A DNA stretch of 64,000 bases from positions 1 to 64,000 of the forward strand of contig DASXTB010000409.1 of the NCBI GenBank assembly GCA_036505615.1, written 5' to 3'. Below are positions 59,366 through 64,000 of this stretch, piece by piece. The translations under genes and the position numbers were made by a program. Numbering within the stretch: position 1 is the stretch's first letter; every line of letters starts with the position of its first letter. A model generated the notes under the pieces. It had not been told where the DNA came from. It saw only the letters and a program-made list of their open reading frames with translations, and searched no databases. This DNA is from DASXTB01 sp036505615. Its GTDB lineage: Bacteria; Acidobacteriota; UBA6911; JACQSX01.

Positions 59366-60715
59366 TCAAGCCCGCTTCCCCAAAGGTTGAGATTGATGCT
59401 TTTCGTCTTCCTGCCGACTGCCTTCTGCCTCCTGCCTTCCGCCTTCTGCTTTCTGCCTTCTGCCTTCCGCTTTTTGCCCTCCGCCGTCTGCTTCCTGCCT
59501 GCTGAGCGGAGAGGGTCGCAGCAGCGCGTTCACACGCAGGCGCGTCGCCTGCAGGCGGATGAATCCTTCGGCGTCCTTCTGCCGGTAAACGTCGTCCTTT
59601 TCAAATGTCGCCAACTCCTCTGAGTAGAGAGACCGGGCCGCACGCCGTCCCAGCACGCTGCAGTTTCCCTTGTACAAACGCAGCTTGACTTCACCGGTCA
59701 CGTTCTCCTGGCTTTCACGGACAGTTTTCTGCAGCAGCCGCATTTCCGGCGAAAACCAGAAGCCGTAATAGGTCCACTCAGCAAACTTCAGGCTCAACTC
59801 TTCTTTCCAGTGCTGGACTTCGCGATCCAGTGTGATCGATTCCAGAGCCCGGTGCGCGTGCCACAGCAAAGTGGCGCCCGGCGTTTCGTACACTCCGCGA
59901 GATTTCATCCCTACGAAGCGATTTTCCACCAGATCGACGCGGCCCACGCCATGAACTCCACCCAGCTTATTGGCCTCCTCCAGAAGTTCCACCGGGCCAA
60001 GCGGCCGGCCATTGATGGCGACAGGAATTCCTTTTTCAAAGCTGAAAACAACCGTCTCTGGACGCTCCGGGGCAGTGACCGGGTTGGCCGTCAGGATGTA
60101 TATATCCTCCGGAGCCTCGGCCCAAGGATCCTCAAGGATTCCTCCCTCGTGGCTGCAGTGCATCAGATTACGGTCGGTGCTGTAGGGCTTTTCCAGAGTG
60201 GCCGTCACCGGCAGCGAATGCTTCCTGCAATACGCGATCAGATCGGAGCGGGACTGCATCTCCCAGTCGCGCCAGGGAGCGATTACCTGAATATCAGGAG
60301 AAAGTGCGTAGAAGGTGAGTTCAAAGCGAACCTGATCGTTGCCCTTGCCGGTGGCGCCGTGCGCGACGCAGAAAGCCCCCTCCTTTCGCGCTACTTCCAA
60401 CTGATGCTTGGCGATGACGGGGCGAGCCAGCGAGGTGCCCAGAAGATAATAACCCTCGTAAAGGGCGTTTGCCTGAATTGCCGGGAACACGTAGTCACGG
60501 ACGAATTCTTCGCGCAGGTCCAGAATGAGGCTCTTGGAAGCGCCCAAGGATTTGGCCTTCTCTTGCAACCCGTCCAGCTCTTCGGCCTGGCCTACGTCGG
60601 CGGTAAAGGTGACGACCTCGTATCCTTTTTGATGCTTCAGCCAATGAAGCATCACTGTCGTGTCCAGCCCGCCGGAGTAAGCCAGCACGACCCGCTTTAA
60701 ATTCTTCTCCTGCAT
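59366..60715 (-). CDS. argG: Argininosuccinate synthase with repeat-encoded C-terminal tail
   Basis: A 449-residue synthase joining citrulline and aspartate. PP-loop '[18 protein letters not shown]' at residue 9, '[19 protein letters not shown]', 'APWRDWEM' and '[20 protein letters not shown]' are family marks of the roughly 400-residue type. Family sequence ends near residue 400 ('[15 protein letters not shown]'); the last 45 residues (AEGRRQK-type periods) are translation of the GGAAGCA heptamer tract. No Shine-Dalgarno precedes ATG 60715, which fits the near-leaderless promoter just upstream. First gene of argGHF. Confidence 0.94.
   Translation of the reverse strand: MQEKNLKRVVLAYSGGLDTTVMLHWLKHQKGYEVVTFTADVGQAEELDGLQEKAKSLGASKSLILDLREEFVRDYVFPAIQANALYEGYYLLGTSLARPVIAKHQLEVARKEGAFCVAHGATGKGNDQVRFELTFYALSPDIQVIAPWRDWEMQSRSDLIAYCRKHSLPVTATLEKPYSTDRNLMHCSHEGGILEDPWAEAPEDIYILTANPVTAPERPETVVFSFEKGIPVAINGRPLGPVELLEEANKLGGVHGVGRVDLVENRFVGMKSRGVYETPGATLLWHAHRALESITLDREVQHWKEELSLKFAEWTYYGFWFSPEMRLLQKTVRESQENVTGEVKLRLYKGNCSVLGRRAARSLYSEELATFEKDDVYRQKDAEGFIRLQATRLRVNALLRPSPLSRQEADGGGQKAEGRRQKAEGGRQEAEGSRQEDEKHQSQPLGKRA
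59400..59505. repeat. Heptamer tract inside the argG 3' end
   Basis: A single-orientation run of CTTCTGC/CTTCCGC units (complement of GGAAGCA-type), in frame with argG. Same family as 56575-56995. Confidence 0.88.
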
Positions 60716-60724
60716 AAGGAGTTT

Positions 60725-60753
60725 ACGATACGGTCAAAGGCCCGGGGTGTCAA
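60725..60753 (-). promoter_or_regulatory. Promoter of argGHF
   Basis: Read on the minus strand: TTGACA (60753-60748), 17-bp spacer, TATCGT (60730-60725). The -35 box is a perfect consensus. The predicted transcript start is about 60718, three or four bases before the argG ATG. Confidence 0.6.
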
Positions 60754-60787
60754 TGTATTTTTATGCATCCTAGTGAATAATTATGCA
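60754..60787. promoter_or_regulatory. Two ARG-box-like ArgR operator sites
   Basis: TGTAT-TTTT-ATGCA (60754-60767) and TGAAT-AATT-ATGCA (60774-60787), each one or two mismatches from the core TGAAT-wwww-ATTCA of ARG boxes. Centres are 20 bp apart, matching the 2-3-bp spacing between tandem boxes in known operators. They abut the -35 box of argG. Confidence 0.6.
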
Positions 60788-60793
60788 TCCTCC

Positions 60794-63700
60794 TCACGGG
60801 ATGGGCGCGCGAATTCCGCGAATGCGGTAGTTGCCTGTATCGGCGAAGAGAAGATTGCCGGCAGGGTCGAAATCCAGAAACGACGGCAGCTTCAGAGCGG
60901 TGTTGGTGGCCTGAGTGTTGTCACCCGTGAAGCCGCTTATCCCGTTGCCGGCCACCGTAGTGATGACACCTGTCTTTGCTGCCACCCTTCGAATCCTTGT
61001 CTCTTCCGAAACGAAAAGATTGCCGGCGGCGTCGAACTTAACGCCCACTGGATGGTTCAGGCCCGCAGCCGTAGCAGGCCCGTTATCACCGGAGGAACTG
61101 GCCTGGCCGTTGCCGGCCACCGTCGTGATAATGCCCGTAGCGGCGTCCACCCGGCGCACCCGATTGTTCCCACTGTCTGCGATTACTAAATTTCCGGCAC
61201 TGTCAACGGCAATACCTGTCGGCGAATTCAAAGCGGCATCGGTCGCAGGGCCGTTGTCGCCAAGACGATCGGATGGGCTTCCTCCTCCCACGGCCGTGGT
61301 AATGATGCCGCTTCTCAGATCCACCCTACGAATCCGGTTGTGGTTTGTGTCTGCGACGTAAAGCACCCCCGCGCGGTCGATGGCGATTCCTTGCGGCAAA
61401 TTGAGGCTGGCGGCGGTGGCCGGTCCGTTATCCCCTGAGAAATCCGACTGACCGTTTCCCGCCACGGTTGTGATGACGCCGGCGCCGTCCACTTTTCGAA
61501 TTCTGTTGTTTAGCGAGTCGGAAATGAAAAGATTTCCACTCCCGTCGATGGCCACGCCAGTTGGAGAGCTTAATGGACTCGAGGCGGCTGGAACATTGTC
61601 TCCAAGAAAACCGGCAATTCCGGTTCCGGCGACAGTGGTGATAATCCCGGTGCTTGCGGTAACTTTTCGGATCCGTTGGTTTCCGAAATCTGCAATAAAA
61701 AAGTTTCCCGCAGCATCCACCGCGATTCCTTGCGGCGAAAGCAAATTGGCTGCCGTTGCCGGTCCGCCATCCCCCAGGAAACTTTGTTGGCCGTTGCCTG
61801 CCACTGTGGTAATCGTTCCCGCCGAGACCCTTCGAATCCGGCTATTTCCCTGATCCACGATCAAAAGATTGCCGGCGCCATCTGTCGCCACTCCGTAGGG
61901 TGATGACAAGGCAGCCTGCGTCGCAGGGCCGCCGTCTCCAGAGAAACCCTGCACCCCAGTTCCAGCTACAGTGGTGATGATTCGCGTGGAGGCGTCGACC
62001 CGCCGAACACGGTGGTTGGCTGTGTCGCCAATGAAAAGGTTACCAGCGACGTCCACGGTAATACCGGCGGGAGAATTCAGCATCGCGCTGGTTGCACTCT
62101 GCAAGTCGCCGGAAAAGCCGGCCTGCCCGTTTCCCGCGACCGTGGTAATCACTTTCGAAGCGGCATCGATTCTTCGAATCCGTTGATTGACCGTGTCGGC
62201 AACGAAGACATTACCGGAAGCATCCAGCGCAATTCCTTGGGGGGATCTGAGGGCCGCGGCCGTGGCCGGCCCGTTGTCGCCGCCAAAGTCTGGATCCGTT
62301 CCTGCAATCGTAGTGATGATTCCGGTCTTTGCATCGACTTTGCGAATACGGTGATTCGAAGTGTCGGCGATAAGCAAATTGCCTGCTCCATCGATCGCCA
62401 CTGCGCGTGGGGCATTCAACGTTGCCTGAGTGGCCGGCCCCCCATCCCCGGCGAAGGGCCCCAGCCCGCGTCCCGCAACGGTTGTGATAGTTCCAGTCGC
62501 CGCGACGATTTTTCGGACCCGGCTGTTTGCTGTGTCCGCGACGTATAGATTCCCCGCACTATCGATGGCGATTCCTCGTGGGAAAGCCAGCGAAGCGGCG
62601 ATAGCCGGCCCGCCGTCGCCGGAAAAGCCGATCTGGCCGTTGCCCGCCACGGCAGTAATAATTCCGGTCGCCGCGTTGATCTTTCGGATGCGATTATTAT
62701 TTGCGTCTGTAAAGAAAATATTTCCCGCAGGGTCGACGGCCATTTGCTGCGGGCTGAAAAGAGTAGCTTCAGTGGCCGGACCTCCGTCGCCCGTAAAAGT
62801 CGTCCCTCCGGCGACCGTGGTGATCTGTCCGGGAAGCAAATCACTTAGAGGAATCGGATCGACGAGCAAGGGTTTCTGCGCCACGCCGCCGCGGTTCTGC
62901 ACTGTCAGAGTCAGGCGGCCGCTGGGAAGCGGAGGCGCGATAACAGTCAGCGTCTGCGTGTCCAAGACCTGCGGGTTTGCCACGACCCCTCCCACGATCA
63001 CCACTGTCTCAGGCGCAAAATTCCTTCCGCTGATTGTGACCAGCGCGCCGCCTTTGTTGCTGACTCGGCCGGGATTGATGCTGGAGATCGACGGCTCGCC
63101 GTAGGTGATTTCGCCGTTGGAGCGGCTGCTGTCGGCCACCAGAACCTTTCCGCTGCGCGTGATGGCGATTCCTCTGGGAGTGGCGAACGTATTGGCTTGA
63201 GCGGCGGCGGCGATATCTCCGTTTCGCAGCAGGGCAGTTATCTGACCTGAATTTGCCTCCGTCACATAGATGTTACCGAAAGGATCTACCGCTACGCCGG
63301 TGGGGGATTTGAATTTCAACGGGGAGACTGCGAAAGGGCGAGTGAGGGAGGAGGAGAGCGGGGGAGTGGGAGAGGGGGGGAGTGAGAGAGTGTGGGAACG
63401 GGGGAGTGGGCGAGTGGGAGAGTGGGTGAGCGGGAGAGTGGGAGATGTCGGAAATGTAACTCGCCCGACATTCCTCTTGGCTGCAATGGCGCCGATGGTT
63501 TCCACTGTGCCGTCTTCTTTAACCCGGCGCAGCAGGCCGTTTCCGGTGTCGGCGACGATGACACTGACCGGCGGCGGAGGATCTCCCGTTGCTTCGCGCG
63601 CCAGTTGCTGGCCGAGCGACTCGGTCTCAACTGCGATCCCGGCAGGGAAGTTGAAGCTGGCAGCGGAGCCGACTCCATCCGCTGCGCCGGCCACACCCGC

Positions 63701-64000
63701 TCTTCCAGCAACGGTCTCCACCGTCTTTGCCTTGCTCGGATCCAGGCTGATTCTGCGGATGGTGTGGTTATTCGAATCGGCAATCCAAAGGTTGCCGCGA
63801 TCGTCCAGCGCCATCCCCTGCGGATTGTTGAAGGTGGCTGCGTTGACCGGGCCATCCAGGCTCCCGGCTTGGCGCGTTCCGGCCAGCGTGTCCGCGCGGC
63901 CGCTGGGGCCCGGCCGCACCTGGCGAATGACATTGTTGTCGCTGTCGCTGACGTATAAACTGCCGTCGAATTGATTGAGCACCAGAAACGACGGCCTCTG
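60794..64000 (-). CDS. NHL-repeat beta-propeller protein with IPT/TIG domain (5' end outside window)
   Basis: The frame is open to the window edge; 1068 residues are visible. It consists of roughly fifteen NHL-type units of 50-55 residues ('GIAVDSAGNLYVADTANSRV', 'GIITTVAGNGQIGFSGDGGP', 'ATAASLNLPQGIAID'), enough for two or more six-bladed propellers. A TIG/IPT immunoglobulin-like domain ('SISSINPGRVSNKGGALVTI', 'PPLPSGRLTLTVQNRGGVAQ') separates a short N-terminal set from the main set. Such proteins are typical of Acidobacteriota and are usually exported; the signal peptide would lie outside the window. Around 63320-63460 an 8-bp repeat is translated in frame (SPTLPLTHSPTRPL-like). Confidence 0.88.
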   Translation of the reverse strand, partial: QRPSFLVLNQFDGSLYVSDSDNNVIRQVRPGPSGRADTLAGTRQAGSLDGPVNAATFNNPQGMALDDRGNLWIADSNNHTIRRISLDPSKAKTVETVAGRAGVAGAADGVGSAASFNFPAGIAVETESLGQQLAREATGDPPPPVSVIVADTGNGLLRRVKEDGTVETIGAIAAKRNVGRVTFPTSPTLPLTHSPTRPLPRSHTLSLPPSPTPPLSSSLTRPFAVSPLKFKSPTGVAVDPFGNIYVTEANSGQITALLRNGDIAAAAQANTFATPRGIAITRSGKVLVADSSRSNGEITYGEPSISSINPGRVSNKGGALVTISGRNFAPETVVIVGGVVANPQVLDTQTLTVIAPPLPSGRLTLTVQNRGGVAQKPLLVDPIPLSDLLPGQITTVAGGTTFTGDGGPATEATLFSPQQMAVDPAGNIFFTDANNNRIRKINAATGIITAVAGNGQIGFSGDGGPAIAASLAFPRGIAIDSAGNLYVADTANSRVRKIVAATGTITTVAGRGLGPFAGDGGPATQATLNAPRAVAIDGAGNLLIADTSNHRIRKVDAKTGIITTIAGTDPDFGGDNGPATAAALRSPQGIALDASGNVFVADTVNQRIRRIDAASKVITTVAGNGQAGFSGDLQSATSAMLNSPAGITVDVAGNLFIGDTANHRVRRVDASTRIITTVAGTGVQGFSGDGGPATQAALSSPYGVATDGAGNLLIVDQGNSRIRRVSAGTITTVAGNGQQSFLGDGGPATAANLLSPQGIAVDAAGNFFIADFGNQRIRKVTASTGIITTVAGTGIAGFLGDNVPAASSPLSSPTGVAIDGSGNLFISDSLNNRIRKVDGAGVITTVAGNGQSDFSGDNGPATAASLNLPQGIAIDRAGVLYVADTNHNRIRRVDLRSGIITTAVGGGSPSDRLGDNGPATDAALNSPTGIAVDSAGNLVIADSGNNRVRRVDAATGIITTVAGNGQASSSGDNGPATAAGLNHPVGVKFDAAGNLFVSEETRIRRVAAKTGVITTVAGNGISGFTGDNTQATNTALKLPSFLDFDPAGNLLFADTGNYRIRGIRAPIP
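63318..63455. repeat. Octamer tract inside the NHL protein gene, unit GGGAGAGT
   Basis: A run of degenerate 8-bp units (GGGAGAGT, GGGCGAGT, GGGTGAGC) on the + strand, translated on the minus strand as a Ser/Pro/Thr/Leu-rich segment of about 45 residues. Same family as 10617-10790. Confidence 0.85.

Noticed and set aside
60900..62360. tRNA-like TTCGAATCC strings in the last 3 kb
   Set aside because: They belong to the repeated codons for RIRRV in NHL units; no cloverleaf could be drawn around them.

Overview
The window is bacterial chromosome, about 55-57% GC, dense with genes and free of phage or IS genes. Gene content (a long NHL-repeat protein, a type II secretion cluster with a GspL built like PilM+PilN, TldD/TldE, paired M16 peptidases, NtrY/NtrX-type signalling) fits Acidobacteriota or a close relative. 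That placement is inference; no rRNA or other marker gene was seen.

Layout. 1-7.5 kb: one tightly overlapped + strand run of two M16 peptidases (the first cut by the window edge), TldD, TldE/PmbA, a small membrane protein and a HAMP/PP2C phosphatase. 8-14 kb: an XRE regulator, a two-gene membrane operon, a small secreted protein, a CheY-like regulator and a secreted matrixin-like metalloprotease with its partner. 14-31 kb: metalloenzyme, PlsC acyltransferase, SPL-type radical SAM plus ParB-like protein, UvrD/PcrA helicase, APC amino-acid permease, beta-propeller protein, GIY-YIG nuclease, EamA transporter, HtrA protease, aldehyde dehydrogenase. 31-46 kb: a minus-strand run ECF sigma, anti-sigma, secreted protein, gspE-F-G-G-H-I-J-K-L-M-C/N-D. 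46.6-56 kb: response regulator and Hpt, Uma2-family protein, GAF-GGDEF cyclase, XerC-type recombinase, TrmFO, NtrX-like regulator, NtrY-like kinase. 56-61 kb: argR facing an argG-argH-argF operon, whose promoter region carries two ARG-box-like sites. 61-64 kb: the NHL-repeat protein, cut by the window edge.

The most unusual property is not a gene. Most large intergenic gaps hold tracts of degenerate 6-, 7- or 8-bp units, usually as a left arm and an inverted right arm around a short unique loop. At least seven unit families occur, and six of them recur at two or more loci. They resemble the heptameric STRR sequences known from filamentous cyanobacteria. Several tracts run into genes and are translated: the N-terminus of TldD, the pre-cleavage leaders of pseudopilins GspH and GspI, the C-termini of ArgG, TrmFO and the beta-propeller protein, and an internal linker of the NHL protein. 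There are also long inverted repeats with exact 44- and 48-bp arms, and a hexamer palindrome present in two copies of roughly 90% identity about 6.4 kb apart.

Starts were chosen from ATGA/GTGA/TGATG overlaps, visible Shine-Dalgarno sequences and the expected family N-terminus. Domain positions are approximate. No database search was possible.
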